Part shown: positions 1 to 6,787 of the stretch, in pieces
Layout of the letters: every line of letters begins with the position of its first letter
How positions within the stretch are numbered: the first letter of the stretch is position 1
NCBI GenBank assembly: GCA_049965455.1
Contig: JBMFWH010000017.1
Span: 1-28,828, forward strand
DNA length: 28,828 bases
Direction: 5' to 3'
Origin: JAVRLB01 sp049965455
GTDB lineage: Archaea; Thermoplasmatota; Thermoplasmata; Thermoplasmatales; ARK-15
Made by a program: the position numbers and the translations under genes
The notes under the pieces: generated by a model
Databases searched by the model: none
Told to the model about the DNA's origin: nothing
What the model saw: only the letters and a program-made list of their open reading frames with translations

Positions 1-383
1 ATGGAGGAACGGAACAGTAATTTTTGTGAAAACAGTAGTGCGGAGAAGAAGCTGATTAAAAGCATTTGCGAACTGTTAATTATTCCTATGATCATTGCTT
101 TTTCTTTAGACAAAGCATAAAAAACCAAATATGCAGCCACGGTATATATCAATCCTTCGAGAGCAGCAAATGGGATCAAATCGATAGGTAAATAGAGCGA
201 CCTAGACAATATGAAAGCACCTATCAACGAAAATATTGCTGAAAAAATAAGGTATCTCGGCACCAGATATTTATAGGATAGTTCTAATCCCTCTTTAGAA
301 AATAGAAATTTAGGTAATACTACGACAAACGTGAAACTTATAATTATAAACGAAATAGCCAGTAAATAAAATAAATTTGACAT
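1..383 (-). CDS. EamA/DMT-like membrane transporter, N-terminal part (cut by window edge)
   Basis: Reading the minus strand from an ATG at 383 gives 127 codons with no stop before the window edge, so the gene continues to the left. The product is strongly hydrophobic, beginning MSNLFYLLAISFIIISFTF. I see about four membrane segments separated by short charged loops (FSKEGLELSYKY, LSKEKA). The stretch LSKEKAMIIGIINSSQ followed by a hydrophobic helix and SQKLLF resembles the repeat end of EamA-domain transporters of the drug/metabolite superfamily. This family assignment rests on pattern only; the substrate is unknown. The gene is divergent from sdhA, with a 200 bp gap that must hold both promoters. 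No clear Shine-Dalgarno site precedes the ATG. Confidence 0.6.
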   Translation of the reverse strand, partial: MSNLFYLLAISFIIISFTFVVVLPKFLFSKEGLELSYKYLVPRYLIFSAIFSLIGAFILSRSLYLPIDLIPFAALEGLIYTVAAYLVFYALSKEKAMIIGIINSSQMLLISFFSALLFSQKLLFRSS

Positions 384-526
384 CTATGGTGGGTAATGAA
401 ATTGGCACATATTAAAATTATTTGTGATGAGTGTTTAATACCAGATCGATTTATCCAGGACGGGAATTCACTATAGATCGTGAAAATGAAACTAAAAAAT
501 CGGTAAAGATAACAGATTCATGAAAA

Positions 527-536
527 TTTTTAAGTA
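527..536 (+). promoter_or_regulatory. TATA-like element upstream of sdhA
   Basis: TTTTTAAGTA lies about 50 nt before the sdhA ATG; a second AT-rich box, TATAATATA, lies at 541-549. GGTAGG at 573-578 could serve as a weak ribosome site. This is a motif call only. Confidence 0.35.
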
Positions 537-583
537 ATACTATAATATACTCTGTATTATTAGCAATAGAAAGGTAGGTTTTT

Positions 584-2284
584 ATGGAAACGTATACACA
601 TGACATATTAATTTTAGGAACTGGACTCGCAGGTATGCGGGCCGTAATTGCAGCAGCAGAAAAAGATCCAAATGTCAGCATTGCAATGATCTCTAAATTA
701 TATCCAATGCGCTCACATTCTATCGCTGCAGAGGGTGGTTCTGCCGCAGTGATAAGCGAGAAAGATAGTTTTGATCTTCATGCGTATGATACTATAAAAG
801 GTGGAGACTATCTAGGAGATCAGGATGCAATAGAATTTTTTGTCCGGCAAATGCCACAAGAGATACTGGACTTAGATCACTGGGGCTGTCCATGGAGCAG
901 AAACGAAGACGGGACAATCGCTCAGAGGCCATTTGGTGGGCACAGTTATCCAAGGGCAACATTTGCAGCAGATAAGACAGGATTTCATGAGCTCCATACT
1001 ATGTATGAGCATAGCTTGTTATTCAATAACATTACAAAGTACAACGAATTTTTTGCAACATCCATAATCCTTGAAAACAATGAATTCAGAGCACTTACAG
1101 CCATAGATATCAAGACTGGAGAGATGGTCCTATTCAAAGGCAAGGCACTTGTTATAGCCACTGGCGGGGCAGGTAGAATATACTCTTTCACAACTTATTC
1201 TCATACTGTCACAGGTGACGGTAATACGATGGCATTCAGGGCTGGATTAGCATTAAAAGACATGGAATTTATACAGTTTCATCCGACTGGAATTGTACCT
1301 TCTGGTATTCTCATAACCGAAGCTGCAAGAGGTGAAGGTGGTTATTTATTGAATAAAGACAATGAGAGGTTTATGAAAAACTATGCTCCATCAAAGCTTG
1401 AGCTGGCACCCAGAGATATTGTCTCAAGATCCATTATGTGGGAGATAGAAGCAGGACGTGGTTTTACTGGTGAAAACGGGCCATATGTGCTGCTTGATAT
1501 CAGACATCTGGGTAAGGAGAAAATAGATGACAGATTGCCGATGATAAGGGATATTGCAATAAAGTTCAACAACATAGATCCGGTAAAAGAGCCGATGCCT
1601 ATTCGCCCGGCAGCGCATTATTCAATGGGTGGCATAGATGTAAATGTAAATACAGAGACTTCTGCAAAGGGAGTATTTGCTTCAGGAGAAGCTTCATGTG
1701 TGAGCATTCATGGAGGTAACAGACTTGGCTCGAACTCTACCGCTGAATGTGCAGCATTCGGGAAAGTTTCAGGAGAGAAGGCATTAGAGTATGCAAAAAC
1801 GCATCAATTGCGAGATGTGCCGATGGATCCAGTAAAACTGGAAGAGAAAAGGATATATGATACAATTTTAAAACGCAAAGGTGACGAGGAAATTGGAAAT
1901 TTAAGAGCTCTGCTGGGCTCAACAATGCAGGAAAAAGTTGGAATATTCAGAACTGAAAAAGACCTGGCAGAAGGCTTGAAAATTATAAGGGATATAAACA
2001 GAAGAGTATTGAATGTAGAAGTGAAAGACAAGACCAGTAAGTATAATACGAACCTGATCCAGTATCTTGAGCTTGAATTTTCTGCAGAACTTGCAGAAGT
2101 AATTGCAATAGGAGCATTAGCGAGGACAGAAAGCAGAGGCTCGCACTATCGTCGTGATTATCCCAAGAGGGATGACGTGAACTGGATGAAACATACAATC
2201 GCTGTAAAAAGAAAAGATGGAATTTCTCTTTCATATATACCTGTCAGGGTTACTAAATGGCAACCAGAAGAGCGTAAATATTGA
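584..2284 (+). CDS. sdhA: Succinate dehydrogenase/fumarate reductase flavoprotein subunit
   Basis: This is the catalytic FAD subunit of complex II, oxidising succinate to fumarate on the cytoplasmic side of the membrane. The 566 residues match the usual family length. The N-terminal dinucleotide fold has GTGLAG at residues 12-17. RSHSIAAEGG at 43-52 places His45 where family members bind FAD covalently. Active-site signatures follow: FHPTG and TEAARGEGG in the capping region, RPAAHYSMGG (substrate-binding His/Arg region), and HGGNRLGSNS near the FAD adenine site. The C-terminal domain ends with the usual RGSHYRRDYPKRDD. It is the first gene of sdhABCD, and sdhB follows after 9 bp. All expected motifs are present and I see no anomalies. 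Confidence 0.97.
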   Translation: METYTHDILILGTGLAGMRAVIAAAEKDPNVSIAMISKLYPMRSHSIAAEGGSAAVISEKDSFDLHAYDTIKGGDYLGDQDAIEFFVRQMPQEILDLDHWGCPWSRNEDGTIAQRPFGGHSYPRATFAADKTGFHELHTMYEHSLLFNNITKYNEFFATSIILENNEFRALTAIDIKTGEMVLFKGKALVIATGGAGRIYSFTTYSHTVTGDGNTMAFRAGLALKDMEFIQFHPTGIVPSGILITEAARGEGGYLLNKDNERFMKNYAPSKLELAPRDIVSRSIMWEIEAGRGFTGENGPYVLLDIRHLGKEKIDDRLPMIRDIAIKFNNIDPVKEPMPIRPAAHYSMGGIDVNVNTETSAKGVFASGEASCVSIHGGNRLGSNSTAECAAFGKVSGEKALEYAKTHQLRDVPMDPVKLEEKRIYDTILKRKGDEEIGNLRALLGSTMQEKVGIFRTEKDLAEGLKIIRDINRRVLNVEVKDKTSKYNTNLIQYLELEFSAELAEVIAIGALARTESRGSHYRRDYPKRDDVNWMKHTIAVKRKDGISLSYIPVRVTKWQPEERKY

Positions 2285-2293
2285 GGTGAGCAA

Positions 2294-3019
2294 ATGAGTG
2301 ATATTTATTTAAACATTATGCGAGGAAATTCAGAGTCTTCCAAGTTTGTAGAGTATAAAGTCCCTTTTGTGAAAGGCATGACCGTTTTGGATGCACTTTT
2401 ATATATTAAAGAGCATATTGACCCAACGCTTGCAGTCAGATATTCTTGCAGAATGGAAATTTGTGGAAGCTGTGCAGTAATGGTTAATGATAAGCCACAT
2501 ACTGCTTGCTCAACCCAGATAGAGACGCTCAAGACAGATCACATAAAAGTAGAGCCTTTAAGCGGGTTCAAATGGGAAAAGGATCTAATTGTAGATTTTC
2601 AGCCGTTTTATGATAAACATGAATCTGTGATACCCACGCTGATAAGAAAAGACCATGTTGAGGGAGAGCTGATACAGAGCCCAAAACAGCTGGCTAAATA
2701 TCGCCAGTTTTCATTATGTATCAAGTGTGGTGTATGCTTAGCAGCTTGCCCAATTTTCAATTCAGACAGCAATTATCTCGGCCCTGCAGCATTAACTGCA
2801 GCATACAGGTTCAACATTGATAGTAGAGATCAGGGAAAAGATAAGAGACTCGCAATAGTAAGCAGTCCTGAAGGATGCTGGAGATGCCATTTTGCTGCCG
2901 AATGCAGTGAAGCATGCCCTAAAGATGTAGATCCTGCTTACGCGATACAGAAATTGAAGGTAGAGAGTGCAGTATTTGAATTAAAGCGTTTATTTACTGG
3001 AAAGAAGGAGGAAAAATAA
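2294..3019 (+). CDS. sdhB: Succinate dehydrogenase iron-sulfur subunit
   Basis: This is the electron-transfer subunit linking SdhA to the membrane anchor. The N-terminal ferredoxin-like domain carries the [2Fe-2S] ligands Cys52, Cys57, Cys60 and Cys72 (SCRMEICGSC, then HTAC). The C-terminal domain has CIKCGVCLAACP (Cys142, 145, 148, 152) and GCWRCHFAAECSEACP (Cys195, 198, 204, 208) for the remaining two clusters. Cys195 sits where most SdhB proteins have a non-cysteine residue before the WRCH motif, so the third cluster may not be an ordinary [3Fe-4S]. The 241-residue length is normal. A strong Shine-Dalgarno site (GAGGTGAG, 2283-2290) precedes the ATG, and sdhC starts 1 bp after the stop. 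Confidence 0.97.
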   Translation: MSDIYLNIMRGNSESSKFVEYKVPFVKGMTVLDALLYIKEHIDPTLAVRYSCRMEICGSCAVMVNDKPHTACSTQIETLKTDHIKVEPLSGFKWEKDLIVDFQPFYDKHESVIPTLIRKDHVEGELIQSPKQLAKYRQFSLCIKCGVCLAACPIFNSDSNYLGPAALTAAYRFNIDSRDQGKDKRLAIVSSPEGCWRCHFAAECSEACPKDVDPAYAIQKLKVESAVFELKRLFTGKKEEK

Positions 3020-3020
3020 T

Positions 3021-3395
3021 ATGGAACTTAAAAACTCTTTAAACTGGATTAAGATTAGAGGCAGGCACATACACGAAGGCTTTGCGTTTTTGATTCACAG
3101 AGTTACAGGTTTGATAATATTACTCTATCTGATTGTGCATCTTGGAGCTTTGACACAGATAATTACCGGTCACTACTCATCGTTTTTATCTACTGTGGAA
3201 AGCCCTCCATTCATAGCGCTGGATATCCTTTTGTTTCTTGCCATAATATATCACGGTATGAACGGTATAAGATTGATATTTTCAGAACTTGGAATCGGAG
3301 CAAGAAAGAACAAGCTGTTCTTCTATGTAATGATGGTAATTGGGTTAGTGATATGGATCGCAGCTGCATATATAGTTGCAACAGGAGGGCTATAA
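3021..3395 (+). CDS. sdhC: Succinate dehydrogenase membrane anchor, cytochrome b subunit C
   Basis: This 124-residue integral membrane protein anchors SdhAB and carries haem and quinone sites. It has three hydrophobic segments, near residues 26-46, 65-85 and 98-120. HRVTG at about 26-30 is the usual quinone-site motif, VHL follows in the first helix, and YHGMNGIR lies in the second, where a His serves as a haem ligand in relatives. The C/D assignment follows gene order and the HRVTG motif. GGAGG at 3007-3011 is the ribosome site at the end of sdhB. sdhD shares the VHL and YHGxNGxR motifs, so the two anchors look like diverged duplicates. Confidence 0.9.
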   Translation: MELKNSLNWIKIRGRHIHEGFAFLIHRVTGLIILLYLIVHLGALTQIITGHYSSFLSTVESPPFIALDILLFLAIIYHGMNGIRLIFSELGIGARKNKLFFYVMMVIGLVIWIAAAYIVATGGL

Positions 3396-3398
3396 ACT

Positions 3399-3749
3399 AT
3401 GGCTAGCAATGAAAGTATAAAAGGCAGGCTCGAACCGATCGCGTGGCTATTCCAGATATTTACTGCCATTTTCCTTGTATTTTTCTTGACAGTGCACCTG
3501 ATTCTAGCACATATTTACGGCATATCGAACAACCTGTTAAACGTAATAGTTAATAATCTGAAAAATCCATGGTGGCAGGCGTTTTATATATTTTTTGTAA
3601 TAGCACTGGCATATCACGGGACTAATGGGCTCAGAGGCGTGATATTCGATATGAACGTCAAAAATAAGAAAGCATGGAATGCTTTGTTCTGGGCAATGGC
3701 GCTGATAATTATCGGGTATGGCACATTCTTGCTATTTGCCATCCACTAA
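3399..3749 (+). CDS. sdhD: Succinate dehydrogenase membrane anchor subunit D
   Basis: This 116-residue hydrophobic protein starts 3 bp after sdhC. Three membrane segments are visible. LTVHLILAH in the first and AYHGTNGLRGVIFDM in the second mirror the VHL and YHGMNGIR motifs of SdhC, so each anchor has two candidate haem-ligand histidines. Two haems in two anchors is what is described for type A succinate dehydrogenases of archaea; this is inference from motif spacing. It closes the operon: a run of nine T follows within 3 bp of the stop. Confidence 0.88.
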   Translation: MASNESIKGRLEPIAWLFQIFTAIFLVFFLTVHLILAHIYGISNNLLNVIVNNLKNPWWQAFYIFFVIALAYHGTNGLRGVIFDMNVKNKKAWNALFWAMALIIIGYGTFLLFAIH

Positions 3750-3751
3750 TC

Positions 3752-3760
3752 TTTTTTTTT
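3752..3760 (+). terminator. Oligo-T terminator of the sdh operon
   Basis: Nine consecutive T residues lie directly after the sdhD stop. Archaeal RNA polymerase stops on T tracts without a hairpin. The next ORF begins 3 bp later and may be read through or have its own start. Confidence 0.5.
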
Positions 3761-3762
3761 AT

Positions 3763-3930
3763 ATGAAACTGGAAAATATTAAGCTTTTATGCTGTCCGAG
3801 CTGCAGAGGATCTCTAGCATTAGAGATTGAAGAAATGGATGGGGATAATGTTAAAAACGGATTTTTAACCTGCAAAAAATGTGGCAAAAAATATAGGATA
3901 GAGAATTATATAGCTAGGTTTTTAGATTGA
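3763..3930 (+). CDS. Trm112-like small zinc-ribbon protein
   Basis: The 55-residue product starts MKLENIKLLCCPSCRG, with a second knuckle CKKCGKKY and an end of the form YRIENYIARFLD. This fits the Trm112/UPF0434 pattern (LL..CP.C..L, then C..C...Y.I...I..LL). Trm112 proteins activate tRNA, rRNA or release-factor methyltransferases by forming a heterodimer. The frame also extends upstream into sdhD, but the ATG at 3763 after the T tract gives a product of the right length and start. It overlaps the convergent isocitrate dehydrogenase by 9 bp. No methyltransferase partner is nearby. Its position behind sdhD suggests cotranscription by readthrough at most. Confidence 0.7.
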   Translation: MKLENIKLLCCPSCRGSLALEIEEMDGDNVKNGFLTCKKCGKKYRIENYIARFLD

Positions 3931-5121
3931 CTCCATGTTGTTTACGACTGCCTGTGCAAACTCTGAAGTCTTTAACGAACTGATTCCGATCAGCCTGGCA
4001 ATATCATTTGTAAATTGCATATTTGCAATAGTTTTCTCGATAGCTTTTTCAATAATGCCCGCCACTTCTGTCCAGCCAATATATTCAAACATCATCTTAC
4101 CACTTAATATTAATGAGGTGGGGTTTGCTACATTTTTATCTGCATATTTCGGTGCCGAGCCATGTACCGGTTCATACAGTGCTACAAAATCTCCTATATT
4201 AGCACTGGGCGCCAATCCTAATCCCCCAATTTGTGCAACTACGGCATCGCTGAGATAGTCTCCATTAAGGTTTGGTGTAATGATCACGTTGTATTCTGCA
4301 GGCCTTGTAAGCATCTGCTGAAACATGCTATCTGCAATCCGGTCATTGATTATTATCTTCTTATCTGCTGATACGCTACCCAGCTCATCTTCTCTTACAA
4401 ATTTACCCGGATATTCTTCTTTAGCTACTTCATAGCACCATTCTCTAAAAGCACCTTCTGTGTACTTCATTATATTTCCTTTGTGCATGATAGTGACTTT
4501 TTTCTTTCCATTATTTATTGCAAAATCAAAACCTTTTCTTGCTATTCTCTTCGTGCCGAACTCTGAAATTGGTTTGATGCCGATTCCTGAATTTTCTCTT
4601 ATGTTAACACCATACCTACTCTTTAGAAACTCTATAATTTCTTTGCTCTCTTTAGAATCATATGCCCATTCAATGCCCATGTACAGGTCTTCGGTGTTTT
4701 CCCTAAATATTATCGTGTCAACAAGTTCTGGATTTCGCATAGGGCTAGGCACACCCCTAAAATATCTTACAGGTCTGATACTTGCATAAAGATCCAGTTC
4801 CTGCCTAATCGCTATGTTGATGCTTCTGAACCCTCCACCTATCGGTGTGGTAAGTGGCCCTTTAATGGATACCAGGTACTCTTTTATTTTTGAAAGAGTT
4901 TCTCTTGGCAAGATTTCACCAGTTTGCTTTACGGATTTTTCTCCGGCAAATATCTCTAGCCAGTCTATCGATCTTTCATCTTTATATGCTTTCTTTACAG
5001 CAGAGTTCCAAACTTTCATGGAGGCTTTCATTATATCCGGACCTATGCCATCTCCCACAATATATGGGATGGTAACAGTGTTAGGAACTGTTAACTTGTT
5101 ATTCGAAATCGTAATTTTCAT
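3922..5121 (-). CDS. icd: Isocitrate dehydrogenase, NADP type
   Basis: This enzyme decarboxylates isocitrate to 2-oxoglutarate. The 399-residue protein is full length for the E. coli-type family. Substrate residues are visible: Ser100 and Asn102 (GGGFRSINIAIRQELD), Arg106, Arg116, Arg140 (FRENTEDLYMG, with Tyr147) and Lys214 (HKGNIMKY). HGSAPKYADKNVANPTS carries the Lys325-Tyr326 pair, and RLIGISS has an Arg at the place of E. coli Arg395; both favour NADP over NAD. The position of E. coli Tyr391 is Asn here, so preference should be somewhat altered. A homoisocitrate or isopropylmalate role is less likely because RSINIAIRQELDLYA is ICDH-like. The promoter region is adjacent to a MITE starting at 5188; GTGAT at about -10 may be the ribosome site. 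Confidence 0.93.
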   Translation of the reverse strand: MKITISNNKLTVPNTVTIPYIVGDGIGPDIMKASMKVWNSAVKKAYKDERSIDWLEIFAGEKSVKQTGEILPRETLSKIKEYLVSIKGPLTTPIGGGFRSINIAIRQELDLYASIRPVRYFRGVPSPMRNPELVDTIIFRENTEDLYMGIEWAYDSKESKEIIEFLKSRYGVNIRENSGIGIKPISEFGTKRIARKGFDFAINNGKKKVTIMHKGNIMKYTEGAFREWCYEVAKEEYPGKFVREDELGSVSADKKIIINDRIADSMFQQMLTRPAEYNVIITPNLNGDYLSDAVVAQIGGLGLAPSANIGDFVALYEPVHGSAPKYADKNVANPTSLILSGKMMFEYIGWTEVAGIIEKAIEKTIANMQFTNDIARLIGISSLKTSEFAQAVVNNMESI

Positions 5122-5187
5122 AAATTATCACTTTTATGGTCCATAATATAGTTTCCTACTATTATAACATTTTCTGTTAGTTTCCTC

Positions 5188-5358
5188 GTGATAGGTCACG
5201 GATCTGAAGTTAAGTCAGCGTAAGAAGCGAGTATTATTAGTGTTTTCACAGTATTTAAAGGGTAAACAATCTATTTATATCTTGCAATAATAAATTAAGA
5301 TTTTATCATATAACGGCACTTTCTTTTAGATTGCATCTTCCTGTAAATGGCAATCCAA
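5188..5358 (+). mobile_element. MITE-like element, older copy A
   Basis: From 5188 to 5334 this stretch aligns, with two 1-base gaps, to the reverse complement of 6322-6471. Shared blocks include TCTGAAGTTAAG, CGAGTATTAT, GTATTTAAAGG, AATAATAAATTAA and the perfect 20-mer GGCACTTTCTTTTAGATTGC (5315-5334). Its outer end begins GTGATAGGTCACGG. The inner end (5335-5358) has decayed, sharing only CTTC and scattered bases with the other copy. The right boundary is set by length equivalence and by a weak 8-base flank match (gtttcctc at 5180-5187, atttcccc at 5359-5366, 6 of 8). It is noncoding and lies in the icd upstream region. Confidence 0.7.
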
Positions 5359-5394
5359 ATTTCCCCAATTTCGACAATTGAAAATTCCCCACCA

Positions 5395-5853
5395 CTATTT
5401 AATTCTCTCTTCATTTTTTTCACCTATCCTTTCCGAAGCTAACATATTCTTTTTTCGCTCTTTTAATCGATATGATTCTCCTCTTATGTTTATCACCGTG
5501 CTATGGTGCAAGATCCTGTCTAGCACTGCTGATGCCATTACTTCATCTCCCAATATCTCACCCCATTCTGAAAATGATTTGTTACTTGTGAATATTGTTG
5601 ACCTTTTCTTATATCTAGATGAGATAAACTGGAAAAACAAATTTGATTCTTCCTTGTTCAATGGCAAATATCCTAACTCATCCACGATCATCAATGGAAA
5701 TCTCCCGTATGTACGGATCTTGTAATCAAAGCTGCTATCAGTGTATGCCTTCTTCAGGTTCTCTATTAATTTAATTATGGATACATAGTATACCTGTATG
5801 TCATTTTCTATTGCTTTCATCCCTATGCGGATCTTTAGAAGATACATATCCAA
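5395..5853 (-). pseudogene. Truncated IstB-like ATPase (IS21 family helper), 5' end lost
   Basis: The frame encodes the C-terminal half of an IstB/DnaC-like AAA+ ATPase, the helper that directs the IS21 transposase. IGMKAIEN and YYVSIIKLIENLKKAY follow the Walker A helix of relatives; LMIVDELGYLPL is Walker B; FFQFISSRYKKRSTIFTSN is the sensor region; DRILHHSTVINIRGESYRL is the usual C-terminal block. The Walker A motif and everything before it are missing: homology begins near residue 10 and upstream codons soon reach a stop. The only start is a TTG. The product would be about 152 residues instead of about 250 and could not bind ATP normally. No istA remains. It sits between two MITE copies in opposite orientation. 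Confidence 0.85.
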
Positions 5854-5968
5854 ACATAGACCACATTATTAATTGTCCTATATAATGCGCTATTAATGCT
5901 GGAAGTCTTTGCAACAAGGTACATAATCGGCTTGAGATCAACATATATAACAGTAGCTAGTATGATTA

Positions 5969-5997
5969 ATAAGAACAGAAAAAAGCTGAGTTCTTAT
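5969..5997 (-). terminator. Hairpin downstream of the small orphan gene
   Basis: ATAAGAAC (5969-5976) pairs perfectly with GTTCTTAT (5990-5997) around a 13 nt loop; on the minus strand the loop contains six T. It lies 26 bp past the stop of the minus-strand gene ending at 6023 and could help end its transcript. A role is inferred only from position. Confidence 0.3.
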
Positions 5998-6022
5998 CAG
6001 AATAAAAGATCTTCCTTCTTTT

Positions 6023-6250
6023 TTATTTTTTGAATATTATCTCATCATTTTCCAAAATCTTGAAATTTTCAGAGCTTATGTTTAATAGCAGCCTGATCTT
6101 AGAAACCTGCTCGGATATGTACTCGTTCAGATCACCTTTCTTATCTTTGTACTCTGGCATTATTCTCTCCGCATAATTTATGAGGGATATATGCAACTTT
6201 ACCTCGAATTTTTTTTGAGCATCCAAGTCTGTAATATCTAAGGTTTCCAT
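6023..6250 (-). CDS. Small orphan protein, function unknown
   Basis: I do not recognise this 75-residue protein. It begins METLDITDLDAQKKFEVKL, is charged and probably mostly helical (ISLINYAERIMPEYKDKKGD, then NEYISEQVSKIRLLL), and ends in a possible short beta hairpin (NFKILENDEIIFKK). The frame is open up to 6325, but I chose the ATG at 6250 because the longer start lies inside the MITE that begins at 6298 and because a TATA-like AAATATATTATAC (6261-6273, minus) sits about 20 nt upstream of this ATG. It lies between a truncated istB and a MITE in a mobile-DNA region, so it may be cargo or a fragment. That it is a real gene is likely but not certain. Confidence 0.5.
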   Translation of the reverse strand: METLDITDLDAQKKFEVKLHISLINYAERIMPEYKDKKGDLNEYISEQVSKIRLLLNISSENFKILENDEIIFKK

Positions 6251-6297
6251 TGTGAAAAATGTATAATATATTTGATATTTAACATTATCTGTTTGCA

Positions 6298-6471
6298 GTA
6301 ACTGGTCACGATTATGAAGTGGCAATCTAAAAGAAAGTGCCTTTAATACAATATATTTTTAATTTATTATTATTACGAAATAAAATATATTGTCTATCCT
6401 TTAAATACGGTAAAAATTATGCATAATACTCGTTTTTATGAAAACTTAACTTCAGAATTGTGCCCTATTAC
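6298..6471 (-). mobile_element. MITE-like element, copy B, with 8-bp target duplication
   Basis: This is a 174 bp noncoding element. Its ends are imperfect 23 bp inverted repeats: GTAACTGGTCACGATT... at 6298-6320 against the reverse complement of 6449-6471 (GTAATAGGGCACAATT...), 18 of 23 identical. The element is flanked on both sides by TGTTTGCA (6290-6297 and 6472-6479), a perfect 8-bp direct repeat that reads as a target-site duplication. The interior matches copy A at 5188-5358 in the opposite orientation. There is no transposase, so it would depend on one in trans. It inserted about 40 bp upstream of the orphan gene start at 6250. Confidence 0.85.
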
Positions 6472-6608
6472 TGTTTGCATGATGATTGCTTGCTATAGAA
6501 AAGCATATTAATAAAAAGAGCTTTGAATGGAGATTGTCATTTATCCGTTGAAAATATAAAAAAAGTATCAACAATCATACCGTACACATTTCTAAAATAA
6601 TTCAAATT
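6472..6608. other. AT-rich noncoding stretch between MITE copy B and tnpB relic
   Basis: Apart from the target duplication at its left edge I find no gene, RNA or clear repeat here. All frames are interrupted. Confidence 0.4.
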
Positions 6609-6683
6609 AAATGGTCCAGATAAAAGCTATGCATTCAGCAAAATGAAATAATAATCACACATCAACGGAGATTTGACAATGCC
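6609..6683 (+). pseudogene. Decayed tnpB 3' end with right-end motif (relic 1)
   Basis: This stretch resembles the last ~90 bp of the tnpB fragment at the right edge of the window, with a gap of about 16 bases. Blocks such as AAATGG..CAGA.AAAGC.ATG and CAGCAAAATGA can be paired, ending in TCAACGGAGATTTGACAATG, against TCAACGAAAATTTGACAAGG in the larger copy; over the last 25 bases 21 agree. The TGA stop of the transposon frame is retained, but the upstream frame is broken. Similarity stops at 6683, which fixes the likely element end just after the GCC. Confidence 0.6.
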
Positions 6684-6751
6684 TTTGAATGTGAGGTACC
6701 AAAAGACAATTGAGTTCTTAACTTTCTTGAAAAGGTAATTACCACAAAACA

Positions 6752-6762
6752 TTTATTAATTA
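6752..6762 (+). promoter_or_regulatory. TATA-like element for the zinc-ribbon gene
   Basis: TTTATTAATTA lies about 30 nt before the ATG at 6788. No strong Shine-Dalgarno site is present, which suits a short or absent leader. Confidence 0.3.
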
Positions 6763-6787
6763 AGTTGATAATTATGTAAAGCATAGT

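Noticed and set aside
4460..5146. Overlapping + strand ORFs opposite icd
   Set aside because: Shadow frames of a well-conserved enzyme; no ribosome sites or recognisable domains.
6251..6325. Longer N-terminus (25 residues) for the orphan gene
   Set aside because: It would start within the MITE at 6298; the ATG at 6250 has its own TATA-like box.
5315..6341. The perfect 20 bp inverted repeat read as terminal repeats of a short IS21 element around istB
   Set aside because: Similarity extends outward to 5188 and 6471, and the right copy has its own inner terminal repeat and target duplication, so each repeat is an independent MITE.
6679..6738. 19-codon ORF beginning MPLNVRYQKTIEFL after relic 1
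   Set aside because: Too short, no ribosome site, and its ATG lies in the element end; probably chance.
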